Assembly: GCF_029433255.1 (NCBI RefSeq)
Contig: NZ_JAQTHU010000001.1
Coordinates: 434,001-498,000, forward strand
Direction of reading: 5' to 3'
Length of the DNA: 64,000 bases
Source of the DNA: Lactobacillus sp. ESL0791
GTDB lineage: Bacteria > Bacillota > Bacilli > Lactobacillales > Lactobacillaceae
Of the stretch, positions 29,643 to 37,940 are shown one piece after another; positions within the stretch are counted from its first letter, which is position 1; every line of letters starts with the position of its first letter. The translations under genes and the position numbers were made by a program. Under the pieces are notes generated by a model. That model was not told the DNA's origin, ran no database searches, and was given only the letters and a program-made list of their open reading frames with translations.

Positions 29643-29738
29643 ATGAAGCGCGTATTAAACAATTATCGATGTACTATATATTCAGCTATTATAGCAATAT
29701 CAATTAGCTTAAGTCCTGTGTTTACTTACCTCCGCTAA
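29643..29738 (+). CDS. Possible 31-aa membrane peptide
   Basis: A short frame starting MKRVLNNYRCTIYSAIIAIS with one hydrophobic helix. There is no good RBS. Just before it (about 29557-29622) another short frame reads AGFAIGAGYTLTLTGLNHLC without a start. Both may be remnants of a small-peptide locus. Weakly supported. Confidence 0.25.
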   Translation: MKRVLNNYRCTIYSAIIAISISLSPVFTYLR

Positions 29739-29763
29739 ATGAAAGAAATTAGTTCTGAAACTT

Positions 29764-29807
29764 AAAAGCTAGAAATTACGTAGAATCAGCGTGATTTCTA
29801 GCTTTTT
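29764..29807. terminator. Strong inverted repeat with T-run
   Basis: AAAAGCTAGAAATTACG pairs with CGTGATTTCTAGCTTTT, followed by a T-run. It lies just ahead of the transposase remnant and probably terminates transcription from either side. Confidence 0.75.
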
Positions 29808-29869
29808 TAACCCAAAAATAAAAACGCAAAATCTCTGCATTAAGTATCTAAATCAAAGTTATAGGAGAC

Positions 29870-30590
29870 CTTACGTTACGAAAAGCATACCGCAAATCAA
29901 TCAAGAAAAGGACACTTCCTCGCTAATTTCTGCTTTTGCCAAGCTAATTGGTCTAGCTGGTTTGCATCACCCAAAATGTTCTGAAAATTAAAGCAATTGG
30001 GATTAGACAGCGTAACTATGCTTAAACTGAGTAAGAAAGTATATTATCGGTATTTGCGGCCACCTTTATGATGTCAAAGGCTTGTATGAAAGATTGGCCG
30101 CATCAAAGCGGCAAACAAAAGGCAATTACCTTTATAGCTGTATCGCTGAAGCTGAGTATCAAGGACATAGTTTTTCGCTCAAACTGGTATATGTTACTAA
30201 GCGTAGCAACAAGGGCAAGTACTTAGTTTTGGCTTTAGCTGCGCAGACTAAGGCAATTATTCAGCTTTATGGAAGTAGATAGCAGATAGAAACATACTTT
30301 AAAGCGGCTAAGCTATCTAGGTTTAAGATAAATCTTATGAAGGGCAGTGCGGTTATTTTGCCGTTACGAACTTAACTTATGCTTTGCTGGCTTGACAGGA
30401 AAGGCAGGCAATTGATGAGCGCGCAATCGGTGATTTGTTCTATCTGATGAATGATGCATTGCCAGATTTAGCATTCGAAGAAGCATGGGGCTACCTGCTA
30501 ACTGCACTGCAAGCGGTCAAAGAAGAAATTACAAAAGAGATTGAGCTACTACCAAATTTTATCCAAAAGCAGCTGGAGAGAAGTGAATAA
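29870..30590 (+). pseudogene. Degenerate IS4-type transposase
   Basis: Pieces of one transposase are readable in different frames: RKAYRKSIKKRTLPR near 29877, then GHLYDVKGLYERLAASKRQT and LKLVYVTKRSNKGKYLVLAL (about 30058-30270), then YGSR-stop-QIETYFKAAK, where a Trp codon has become TAG, and after a frameshift ERAIGDLFYLMNDALPDLAF to the stop at 30588-30590. At least three disruptions make it inactive. No intact terminal inverted repeats were recognised. It marks an old insertion next to the deoC-PTS locus. Confidence 0.75.
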
Positions 30591-30654
30591 AATATTAATT
30601 TGTTTCATGATTTTGGTGCTAAAAGGTTATTTTATCAAAAAAAATATTGAAAGT

Positions 30655-30714
30655 GTTTACAGCGCTTTCAAAATGTGATATAAATATGTTTGTAAACATT
30701 CATAAACGTTTATG
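30655..30714 (+). promoter_or_regulatory. deoC promoter with cre site and palindromic operator
   Basis: -35 TTTACA (30656-30661), 17-base spacer, -10 TATAAA (30679-30684). The sequence GTTTACAGCGCTTTCAA (30655-30671), read on the minus strand, fits the cre consensus with one mismatch and covers the -35. Downstream of the -10 lie TGTTTGTAAACA (30688-30699) and the perfect palindrome CATAAACGTTTATG (30701-30714), a likely operator. The regulator is not proven; the GntR gene downstream is one candidate. Confidence 0.7.
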
Positions 30715-30744
30715 TATGAATTTTAGAAAAGGAAGATTTTAATA

Positions 30745-31407
30745 ATGGAAATAACAAAAGAAGAATTAGCTGCAAAAATTCAACACACTAATGTTAATCC
30801 GGAATTAACCAAGAAGGACATTATTAATTTGTGTGATGACTGCAAGAAGTACGGTTTTAATGGGGTAATGGTTAATCCAGAGTGGGTGCCAACCGCAGTT
30901 GAAGAATTGAAGGGAACCAAAATTCAAGTATGTACAGCCTTAGGTTTTCCAATGGGCGCTGACACTACCGAAGCAAAAGTTTTTGAAGCAAAGCAAGTCT
31001 TTGAAATGGGAGCCGATCAATTAGATTTTATGGCTAATATTGGGTTCATCAAGGAAGGTAATTATGATGCTTATCGGGATCAAATTGCCGCTGTAGTTAA
31101 AGCAGCCAACGGTAAGGTTACTAAAATTATGCTGGAATTCGGGATGCTTAACCATGATGAAAAAATCAAGGCAGCTGAATTGGCAATTGAAGCTGGAATT
31201 ACTTATGTCAAAAACTCCAGCGGTTGGGGTAAAGGCGGTCATGCAACGGTTGAAGACATTAAGCTGTTGAAGCAAATTGCAGGTGACAAAGCTTTGGTAA
31301 AAGCTTCAGGTGGTATCCGTAATTGGAAAGATGCCGTTAGCTTACTTGATGCAGGTGCGGTTTTACTAGGAACAAGTGCTGGTCCAGCTATTATTGAAAG
31401 TAAATAA
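30745..31407 (+). CDS. Deoxyribose-phosphate-aldolase-like enzyme (DeoC family, divergent)
   Basis: A 220-aa class I aldolase of the DeoC family. The Schiff-base Lys156 (YVKNSSG), its helper Lys186 (KASGGIR) and Asp94 (DQLDFMANIG) are all kept. Several nearby positions differ from classical DeoC: the usual DHT near the start is QHT, VKTSTG is VKNSSG and the RIGTS near the end is LLGTS. An aldol cleavage is therefore likely but perhaps on another sugar phosphate. It has its own promoter and terminator and precedes a GntR-PTS operon, so the substrate may be the product of that transporter. Confidence 0.8.
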   Translation: MEITKEELAAKIQHTNVNPELTKKDIINLCDDCKKYGFNGVMVNPEWVPTAVEELKGTKIQVCTALGFPMGADTTEAKVFEAKQVFEMGADQLDFMANIGFIKEGNYDAYRDQIAAVVKAANGKVTKIMLEFGMLNHDEKIKAAELAIEAGITYVKNSSGWGKGGHATVEDIKLLKQIAGDKALVKASGGIRNWKDAVSLLDAGAVLLGTSAGPAIIESK

Positions 31408-31419
31408 AATATTTATTCA

Positions 31420-31476
31420 AGAGTGAATGATAGCTTTAAAGGGATATGTAAAATTGAGCACATTCACTCTTTTTCC
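31420..31476 (+). terminator. Terminator after the deoC-like gene
   Basis: AAGAGTGAATG pairs with CATTCACTCTT across about 30 bases, followed by T-run. It separates the aldolase from the regulator-PTS transcript. Confidence 0.75.
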
Positions 31477-31551
31477 TTATAAAGAAGAGAAATATTATAA
31501 TATTTGATATAGATAGGAAGTAAGACATTTTATAGCAATTCTAACGAAAGC

Positions 31552-32307
31552 GTGTTGATAATCTTGAAAAAAATAAATATTGAACCTAATTCATCGGAGC
31601 CGTTATATTTACAAATTGTTAATGGTTTAAAGCAACAAATTCAAGACGGTGTGTTCAAAAAAGGTGAAAAAATACCTACAGAGGAAGAACTAGAAAGGCT
31701 ACTTTCTGTAAGTAGAGGCACCATAAGAAAAGCAATTGCGCAATTAGTTAATGAAGGTGCTTTAGAAAAGATCCAAGGCAAGGGAACGTTTGTTACGCGA
31801 GAAAAAGTATCGTATCCGTTTGCACAAGAAATGATTTCTTATTCAGAATCAATGCGGAAAATGGGGCTTGATTTTACAACTACCGTTTTGGCATTTAATA
31901 AAATCAAACCAGATCTTGAGATAAAAGAACGTCTGCATTTAAATGAAAACGACAAAGTATTTTATTTAATTAGAAAGCGCTGTGTTAACGGGGTTCCCGC
32001 AATTTTACTTTACAACTGGATCTCAGTAAAAAAATGCCCAAATCTTCCCAATTTTGATTTTAGTAAAATAGGGTTATTTGATGCGATCGAAACTGATCAA
32101 AAAATGAAAATTGCATACGGAATAAGAAATTTTTCTGCGAAAGAATTGGATGCAGATCAAGCCAAAATACTTAATTTACGTCCACATTCACCAATTTTAA
32201 ATCTTGGTCAGATTACCTTTGATAATAAAGATGAACCAATTGAATGTTCAGAGGTATTATTGAGAACTGACCAATATCAAATTTCTTCTGTACTTTATCG
32301 GAAATGA
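31552..32307 (+). CDS. GntR family regulator with UTRA domain
   Basis: About 250 aa. The N-terminal winged HTH (EPLYLQIVNGLKQQIQDGVF, then VSRGTIRKAIAQLVNEGALE and GKGTFV) is typical of the HutC/GntR branch, and the remaining part is a UTRA effector domain with QEMISYSESMRKMGLDF and FYLIRKRCVNGVPAILLYNW. The start is uncertain: GTG 31552, TTG 31555 or TTG 31564 (MKKINIE...) are possible and none has a strong RBS. Its stop overlaps the next start (ATGA). It probably responds to the sugar phosphate formed by the PTS that follows. Confidence 0.88.
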   Translation: MLIILKKINIEPNSSEPLYLQIVNGLKQQIQDGVFKKGEKIPTEEELERLLSVSRGTIRKAIAQLVNEGALEKIQGKGTFVTREKVSYPFAQEMISYSESMRKMGLDFTTTVLAFNKIKPDLEIKERLHLNENDKVFYLIRKRCVNGVPAILLYNWISVKKCPNLPNFDFSKIGLFDAIETDQKMKIAYGIRNFSAKELDADQAKILNLRPHSPILNLGQITFDNKDEPIECSEVLLRTDQYQISSVLYRK

Positions 32308-32732
32308 GCATTGTCATGAAAATAATAATAACCTCACATGGGGGCTTTTGTACTGGAATTCTTGAAAGCTATGAAATGTTAGCGGGTAAGTCTAATTTAT
32401 TAATAGCATTACCGTTAACACCTGATGATACTGGACAATATAAAAAAAGACTTACGCAATATTTGTCAGCAAATAAAACAGAAAGTATTTTGATTTTATG
32501 TGATCTTTGTGGTGGTACACCATACAACGAAAGTTATGCTGCTTATTTAAGAAATCCAGAGAAAATCGGAGTTGTTAGTGGCCTGAACTTGGGAATGCTG
32601 CTTGAGACAGCCTTTGCAGCTGAAAATGGTACCAAGCTGGATGATTTAGTAGAGATTGCAATTGATGCAGGACACAAAGGAATTAAAAAGGCTGAGGAAG
32701 ATGAAAAAAAGAGCCAAGAAATAGAATTTTGA
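32304..32732 (+). CDS. PTS enzyme IIA, mannose family
   Basis: A 142-aa separate IIA subunit with phospho-His12 in IIITSHGGF (numbered from the ATG at 32304; His8 if ATG 32316 is used) and the later motif LCDLCGGTPYNES. It passes phosphate from HPr to the IIB encoded next. The ATG overlaps the regulator's stop, so expression is coupled to gntR. The C-terminus is charged (EEDEKKSQEIEF). Substrate unknown. Confidence 0.92.
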   Translation: MSIVMKIIITSHGGFCTGILESYEMLAGKSNLLIALPLTPDDTGQYKKRLTQYLSANKTESILILCDLCGGTPYNESYAAYLRNPEKIGVVSGLNLGMLLETAFAAENGTKLDDLVEIAIDAGHKGIKKAEEDEKKSQEIEF

Positions 32733-32747
32733 TGGGAGGCATTAATA

Positions 32748-33251
32748 ATGGCTATTACTTTGGTGCGTGTAGATGACCGTGTAATTCACGGTCAAACGAT
32801 GACAAGATGGTCAAAAGAACGTGATGTCGATGGCTTTTTAGTAGTTGGTGATGCAATTGTCAATGATAAATTAAGAGCTAAGGTTTTAAAAGGTGCTGCT
32901 GGTGATTATAAATTGGGTATTTACCATGATGCAGAAGGACCGCAGAAGATTGAACAGGGAAAGAACTCAAAGCATAGTTTCTTTTTAATTTCGAATTCAC
33001 CACAAACTTTTGCCAAGTTAATGAAAAATGGTGCAGATTTTGGCAAAGAGTTGAATGTGGGTCCCATGAATACAAGAAGTGGGGCAATTGTAGTTGGCCG
33101 TACATTGGCATTAGATCAAGATGATTACGATGCATTTGAATATATGTACAATAATGGAGTAAAAATTTCTTTTCAATTGCTGCCCTCTGATGAAGCAAAA
33201 TTATGGCCAGAAATCAGAGATAAATATAATTCGTTAAAGAGTAAGGAGTAG
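32748..33251 (+). CDS. PTS enzyme IIB, mannose/sorbose family
   Basis: A 167-aa IIB subunit with phospho-His14 in LVRVDDRVIHGQ. The rest shows the family motif LNVGPMNTRSGA. RBS TGGGAGG precedes the ATG. It lies between IIA and IIC in the same operon. Sequence type is nearer to IIB of sorbose or N-acetylgalactosamine systems than to the ManL IIB domain at 5280-5795, but the sugar cannot be named. Confidence 0.92.
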   Translation: MAITLVRVDDRVIHGQTMTRWSKERDVDGFLVVGDAIVNDKLRAKVLKGAAGDYKLGIYHDAEGPQKIEQGKNSKHSFFLISNSPQTFAKLMKNGADFGKELNVGPMNTRSGAIVVGRTLALDQDDYDAFEYMYNNGVKISFQLLPSDEAKLWPEIRDKYNSLKSKE

Positions 33252-33259
33252 GAATAACT

Positions 33260-34108
33260 ATGAATGGCTTATTGTTTTTTAGAGCCTTGCTTGTCGGAAT
33301 TTTCTGTTACTTGGGAGCTGTTGATACACCTTGGGTATATGGGGTCGTTGGCGGTTTCTATATCTTAGGACGTCCCTTAATAGCAGGTTTTGTATGTGGA
33401 ATAATTTTTGGTGATGTTAAAGCAGGTATTCTTTGTGGATTAGCCGTTCAGGCTGTTTTTATTGCTTCAATGCATACTGGAGGCACATCGAATACAGAAA
33501 TAACTTTTGCTGGTTATGGCGGCATTGGTTTGGCAATGGCGACAACAAAGGATCCGGCAATTGCAGTTGCCCTCGCCTTATTTATTGGCCAGACTTTTGG
33601 CTTGATTTTTTATAATTTGAAGATGGCTGGCTTTTCTTATTTCAATAGAAAGGCAGAGCAAGCTTGTCAAAGAGGCGATGAACACGGACTTTTAATGCAG
33701 CAGATTGTTTACCCGCAAATTGTTCAAGCGATAGTTAGAATTGTGCCGGTTTGGCTGGCAATTTATCTTGGTGCAGATGCTGTTAAACAGCTGATTGCGA
33801 TTGTTCCTAAGCAAATCACAGATATTGTTACGTTACTTGGTGGTGTTCTGCCTGCTTTAGGAATTGCAATGTTGATGAATATTTTGATTAAGCAGAAGTC
33901 TCAGTTAATTTTCTTCTTATTTGGCTTTGCTTTGGTTGCTTTCAGTAAGATGAGCATCATTGGCCTGGTATTTATTGCAGTTACTGTTGCCTATGTTCTC
34001 TTTCTTTCATCTGGAAACAAGAGTAAAGCGCAACCTCAGGCCGAAGCGGCTAATCCAAGCGCTACTGCTACAAACTCCGGTGATTATGAAGATGATGATA
34101 TGTTCTAG
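33260..34108 (+). CDS. PTS enzyme IIC, mannose/sorbose family
   Basis: A 282-aa membrane subunit with many hydrophobic segments. The motif GDVKAGILCGLAVQAVFIAS (about 54-73) corresponds to the conserved IIC region, and an N-terminal helix leads in. The last ~25 residues are soluble, rich in Ala, Pro and acids (ending DYEDDDMF). RBS AAGGAGTAGG precedes it. It is followed 20 bases later by IID. Confidence 0.92.
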   Translation: MNGLLFFRALLVGIFCYLGAVDTPWVYGVVGGFYILGRPLIAGFVCGIIFGDVKAGILCGLAVQAVFIASMHTGGTSNTEITFAGYGGIGLAMATTKDPAIAVALALFIGQTFGLIFYNLKMAGFSYFNRKAEQACQRGDEHGLLMQQIVYPQIVQAIVRIVPVWLAIYLGADAVKQLIAIVPKQITDIVTLLGGVLPALGIAMLMNILIKQKSQLIFFLFGFALVAFSKMSIIGLVFIAVTVAYVLFLSSGNKSKAQPQAEAANPSATATNSGDYEDDDMF

Positions 34109-34128
34109 AAAGGTGGGGGAAAATTACA

Positions 34129-34965
34129 ATGGAAAAAGATCAGACTAAGAATAATAAAGGTAGATTAACTAAGAAAGAATTACGTTCAATCTTCCTACGC
34201 TATGGTATTTTGACCGAATCTGCTATGAGTTATGAAAAGATGCATGGTGCTTCGTGGGCTTGGGCCTATGTGCCGCTTGCTCATAAATATTATAAAGACG
34301 ATCCTGAAGCTGAAAAACGGTTATTAACTAGGCACTCTGTCTTTTATAATACTGAGCCACAAACCGGTCAATTAGTTAACGGGATTGTCGCTTCACTTGA
34401 AGAGCAAATTGGTATGGGCAATAAGGCCGTTGACGAAGAAATGCCTGTTACAGTTAAAGCTTCCTTGATGGGACCACTTGCTGGAATTGGTGACTCGTTA
34501 ATGCAAGGGATCCTAATTCCAACTTTGCTGTCAATTGCGATGGGCTTGTCGAAAGGCGGCAGCATGATTGGCCCAATCTTTTATATTGTTGCATATGCAG
34601 TTATCGCAACCACAATTACAATTGTTGCTTTTAGAAGTGGATATAAATTAGGGGTTAACTCGATTGATAAGCTAATGGGCGAAAGTGCCAAACGCTTGAC
34701 GAATATGTTTACTACATTGGGAATTATTGTTATTGGCGGCTTATCGGCATCTTTGATTAGTGCAAACACAGCCGTTAAAATTCCTTTTGGGAATAAAACT
34801 GAGGGATTACAAACCATTTTGGATGGCTTTTTCCCAGCACTAATTCCGTTGATTTTGGTTCTATTTACTTGGTGGCTAATTTCCTTTAAACATTATGGCC
34901 CGACCAAGGTAATGTTGATTCTGCTGGTTGTAGCAACTGTTGGTGTCTTAATTGGTTTCTTTTAA
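34129..34965 (+). CDS. PTS enzyme IID, mannose family
   Basis: A 278-aa IID subunit with a basic N-terminus, then TESAMSYEKMHGASWAWAYV (about 28-47), the IID counterpart of the motif seen in ManN. It continues with VKASLMGPLAGIGDSLMQGI and a hydrophobic C-terminus. It completes a four-gene IIA-IIB-IIC-IID set that differs from the fused IIAB arrangement of manLMNO. A terminator follows at 35015-35043. Confidence 0.92.
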   Translation: MEKDQTKNNKGRLTKKELRSIFLRYGILTESAMSYEKMHGASWAWAYVPLAHKYYKDDPEAEKRLLTRHSVFYNTEPQTGQLVNGIVASLEEQIGMGNKAVDEEMPVTVKASLMGPLAGIGDSLMQGILIPTLLSIAMGLSKGGSMIGPIFYIVAYAVIATTITIVAFRSGYKLGVNSIDKLMGESAKRLTNMFTTLGIIVIGGLSASLISANTAVKIPFGNKTEGLQTILDGFFPALIPLILVLFTWWLISFKHYGPTKVMLILLVVATVGVLIGFF

Positions 34966-35014
34966 AAAGTCGTCAATGTAATAAAAAATTGATTTGTTAA
35001 AATTTTATTTAATG

Positions 35015-35043
35015 GGATGGAGTTAATTCTATCCTATTTTTTG
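35015..35043. terminator. Bidirectional terminator between the PTS operon and zur
   Basis: GGATGGA pairs with TCTATCC around GTTAAT (with a G-T pair), followed by T-run. It overlaps the end of the convergent zur gene. Confidence 0.7.
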
Positions 35044-35466
35044 TTTACTCTGGCACTGGTCGCACAGGCCGTCGATTTCAACCTGGTAAGTGTTGATTTT
35101 GCAGTTTGCCAGCTGCATCTTGGCCTTGGTAAAGTCTGGCAGCGGCAGCTCAACCGTGCGTCCGCATTCCTGACAGATAAAGTGACTATGGCCGGCAGAA
35201 ATAAAATCGCACTGAAACTTGACGCGCAAGCCGCTAGGGAACATTTTAGTTTCCAAAATTCCAATTTGCTGCATGTCCTTAACATTGCGGTAAATGGTAT
35301 CGTGGCTCATATTGGAAAAATGCTGCCGCAGGTGTTTATCAAGCTGAGTCAGGGAAATGTAGTAATCTTCATGTTTGTAGAGGTAACCAATCAGTTCTTT
35401 GCGCTGCTTGGTTAACTTGTAATGATTCTCTTTTAAAATATTTAATGCAATTGTTAGTTTATCCAT
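35029..35466 (-). CDS. zur: Fur-family zinc repressor Zur
   Basis: A 145-aa Fur-superfamily regulator. The winged-helix part (KLTKQRKELIGYLY, then NMSHDTIYRNVKDMQQIGIL) is followed by a dimerisation domain with two CxxC pairs (CQEC and CDQC) that hold the structural zinc. Zur rather than Fur or PerR is favoured by the adjacent zinc-type ABC transporter and the Zur box between them. ATG 35466 has CGGAGA upstream. Zinc-bound Zur should repress the divergent operon. Confidence 0.88.
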   Translation of the reverse strand: MDKLTIALNILKENHYKLTKQRKELIGYLYKHEDYYISLTQLDKHLRQHFSNMSHDTIYRNVKDMQQIGILETKMFPSGLRVKFQCDFISAGHSHFICQECGRTVELPLPDFTKAKMQLANCKINTYQVEIDGLCDQCQSKQKIG

Positions 35467-35689
35467 CAATTTATCTCCGCAACCTTTTAAAGTAGTTAAG
35501 CATTCTTAGTTTAACACCTTTGCCTTGTGAAAAAACCTAATAATTATTGTAAATGGGTTAAGAAACAAACATTTTTATTAATTCTATAAATAGTAGCAAT
35601 TACATTTATAAAACACAAACGCAATCTGCAAGTTTAACAATGATCTATGTTCAGATAATTCTTGTAAAGCAAATTTAATAGGAAAATAA

Positions 35690-35739
35690 TTGACATGCCT
35701 AGTAATTATGTTATATTTAAATCGTATTAATTACGATTA
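35690..35739 (+). promoter_or_regulatory. Zinc-uptake promoter with Zur box
   Basis: -35 TTGACA (35690-35695), 16-base spacer, -10 TATATT (35712-35717). Directly after it AAATCGTATTAATTACGATT (35719-35738) matches the Gram-positive Zur box AAATCGTAATNATTACGATT at all but one defined base. The box sits at the transcription start, the ideal place for repression. The rest of 35470-35805 is AT-rich and without a gene. Confidence 0.88.
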
Positions 35740-35805
35740 ATGAAAATTCAATCTAAGTGACGATTTAGATAGTGAAATTATGTCGCTTATCGAAGAGGAA
35801 AATTG

Positions 35806-36696
35806 ATGAAAAGTTTTGGCAAAGTAAAACAATTATTGACGGTTTTCGCTTTACTAGGAATGGTTATGCTGCTTCTGGGGGCTTGTTCGCAAAAGCCTAA
35901 GAAAAGCGGTAAAATAGCAATTGTGACGACAACCAACGTTTATTCCGATATTGCGCAAAATGTTGTGGGCAAGTATGGTAAAGCTGACGCGTTGATCAGA
36001 AATGGCGCAATTGATCCCCATGATTTTGAGCCTAAAACGAGTGATGCCAAGGAATTATCCAATGCAGATATTGTCGTTGCCAACGGTTTGGGTTATGACA
36101 GCTGGATGAACCAGTTGGCTTCGGCTGTTGATAAGAAGCCGGTGTTTGTTGGTGAAGATCTGTTGGGGTTGCAGAAGGGTGCTAATCCGCATATCTGGTA
36201 TGATTTGGATATGCCGGTAAAGTATGTTAATTATCTGGTTAAGCGTTTGTCTAAATTGGATCCTAAGCATGCGTCCTATTACCATCAAAACGGCCAAAAT
36301 TATTTGCGTAAAGTTGCACACATTAAGCAGATAGCAGCAAAAATTGACGGGCAAAATAGTAAGCCTGTTTATGCTAGTGAACCGGTGTTTGATTATGCCC
36401 TGGCCCAGGCCCACCTGAAAGTCGGCAACCAGAATTTTGAGCTGGCGATTCAGAATGACACAGATCCAAGCCCGGAGATGGTGCAGGAAATGACGGAAAA
36501 AATCAAGAAGCGCGAAATTGCCTTCTTTGTCAATAATTCCCAAGCTTCGAGTGCGACTGTCAACAATTTTATTAAATTAGCAAAACAACATGGCGTTCCG
36601 GTGATTTCGGTTCGGGAAACAATCCCCGATAATACAACTTACCTTGAGTGGATGAACAGTAATTACCAAAAATTAGCGCGCGTTGCTGAAAAATAA
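35806..36696 (+). CDS. znuA: Zinc ABC transporter substrate-binding lipoprotein
   Basis: A 296-aa lipoprotein of the cluster A-I metal-binding family. The signal sequence ends in LLLGAC with lipidated Cys27. Likely metal ligands include His in IDPHDFEP and in ANPHIWYD and acidic residues near the end. It lacks the long His-rich loop of some zinc binders. ATG 35806 follows AGAGGA. First gene behind the Zur box. Manganese cannot be fully excluded from sequence, but the Zur box favours zinc. Confidence 0.88.
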   Translation: MKSFGKVKQLLTVFALLGMVMLLLGACSQKPKKSGKIAIVTTTNVYSDIAQNVVGKYGKADALIRNGAIDPHDFEPKTSDAKELSNADIVVANGLGYDSWMNQLASAVDKKPVFVGEDLLGLQKGANPHIWYDLDMPVKYVNYLVKRLSKLDPKHASYYHQNGQNYLRKVAHIKQIAAKIDGQNSKPVYASEPVFDYALAQAHLKVGNQNFELAIQNDTDPSPEMVQEMTEKIKKREIAFFVNNSQASSATVNNFIKLAKQHGVPVISVRETIPDNTTYLEWMNSNYQKLARVAEK

Positions 36697-36716
36697 TTTT
36701 TAGGAAAGGAAATATT

Positions 36717-37916
36717 ATGAAAAAACAAAAAATAGAAGAATTAGTCACGGCACTGGCATTAGCGGCCAGTGTGGTGGTCCCGGCAGCTGCTGCCAGTCAG
36801 GTTCAAGTTCAGGCCAGCAGCATTAACGACATAGCCAAGCAGGATAGCTTTGGCGGTGTGACTGATGCCCAGCAAATGCTGGAGCAGGAGGGTATTAAGT
36901 ACAATTCCTTTGCTGCCAACAACATCACATACCGCAATGGTGCGCCCGAAGGTGTGGTTATTCATGAAACGGCGACTCCGGGTGCAACTGCTCGTAATGA
37001 GGCGATTTATTTCAACCGCGAGTGGATGAACATTTCTAGCTATGTTCACGCTTTTGTTGATAAAACCGGTGTTATTCAGATGACGTCGCCGGATTATGGT
37101 GTCTGGGGTGCGGGCCCGGAGGCTAACAACCGTTTCATTCAGGTGGAATTGTGTGAGGAAAATAACGAGGCCGATTTTGCCAAGGGTGTCAACAACGATG
37201 CGATTTATGTTGCCCAGCTGCTGCATCACTACAATCTTACGCCCATTAATGCAACACATAACGGTCAGGGAACAATTTGGTCGCACAATGCGGTTAGCAA
37301 GTTTTTAGGCGGTACTAATCATACCGATCCCGACGGCTACTTTGCTAAATGGGGTTATTCGATGGATGAATTTTGTGACCTTGTTCAGTATTATTATGAT
37401 TCACAAGGCGGCACAAATACGGGGAATACTAATACGCCCGGCAGTAATCCAGCTGACACGCCGACAGCGCCAACCACACCTACTACACCTACTACACCAA
37501 CCACACCAACGACTCCAACAACGCCGACGACACCAACTGAGTCGACGCTGCCTAAACCGGTTGGTACCAAGACGCTGATTCATAATGCCGTGGTTTATGA
37601 TGAAAACGGCCAAGCAACGGATGCAGCAATGAAGAAATCTGGCACCAAGTTGACGATTTACGGTGACAAGAAGATTGATGGTAGAAAGTACCTGCAGATT
37701 GGCCTTAACCAATATATTGTGGCCAGCAACGCCAACGGCACATCGCGTTACGTGAAGCATAATGCCTACATTTATAACAGCAAGGGTTACCGGGTTGGTT
37801 ACCGCAAACTTTATCGGGGCAGTAACGTTAAGACTTATGGTGGCGGCGTGAAGATTGCGGGTAAAAAGTATTATCAGATAGCCGTTAATCAGTTTGTCAA
37901 AAAGGGTAATTTTTAA
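36717..37916 (+). CDS. N-acetylmuramoyl-L-alanine amidase with PT linker and SLAP-type C-terminus
   Basis: A 399-aa secreted cell-wall hydrolase. It has a signal peptide (about 1-33), an Amidase_2 domain (about 70-225) resembling Atl-type amidases, a Pro-Thr linker (about 245-275) and a C-terminal region (about 285-399) with two SLAP-like units that bind the wall. Probable zinc ligands are His83, His190 and Asp204, with His202 nearby in TNHTDPDGYF. It lies between znuA and znuC, 20 bases after znuA, so it should be under Zur control. It cuts the bond between muramic acid and the stem peptide. Confidence 0.88.
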   Translation: MKKQKIEELVTALALAASVVVPAAAASQVQVQASSINDIAKQDSFGGVTDAQQMLEQEGIKYNSFAANNITYRNGAPEGVVIHETATPGATARNEAIYFNREWMNISSYVHAFVDKTGVIQMTSPDYGVWGAGPEANNRFIQVELCEENNEADFAKGVNNDAIYVAQLLHHYNLTPINATHNGQGTIWSHNAVSKFLGGTNHTDPDGYFAKWGYSMDEFCDLVQYYYDSQGGTNTGNTNTPGSNPADTPTAPTTPTTPTTPTTPTTPTTPTTPTESTLPKPVGTKTLIHNAVVYDENGQATDAAMKKSGTKLTIYGDKKIDGRKYLQIGLNQYIVASNANGTSRYVKHNAYIYNSKGYRVGYRKLYRGSNVKTYGGGVKIAGKKYYQIAVNQFVKKGNF

Positions 37917-37940
37917 CAGAAAATAGAAGAGCAGTGCAGT

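Noticed and set aside
30082..30282. 66-codon frame as an intact small gene
   Set aside because: Its residues are the middle of an IS4-type transposase whose other parts lie in other frames nearby.
37476..37540. 9-bp ACC/CCA-type repeats in the amidase gene as a separate repeat element
   Set aside because: They simply encode the Pro-Thr-Thr linker of the wall amidase.
37401..37760. 119-codon minus-strand frame opposite the amidase linker
   Set aside because: Trp/Arg/Cys-rich product is the reverse reading of the Pro-Thr repeat; no start signals.
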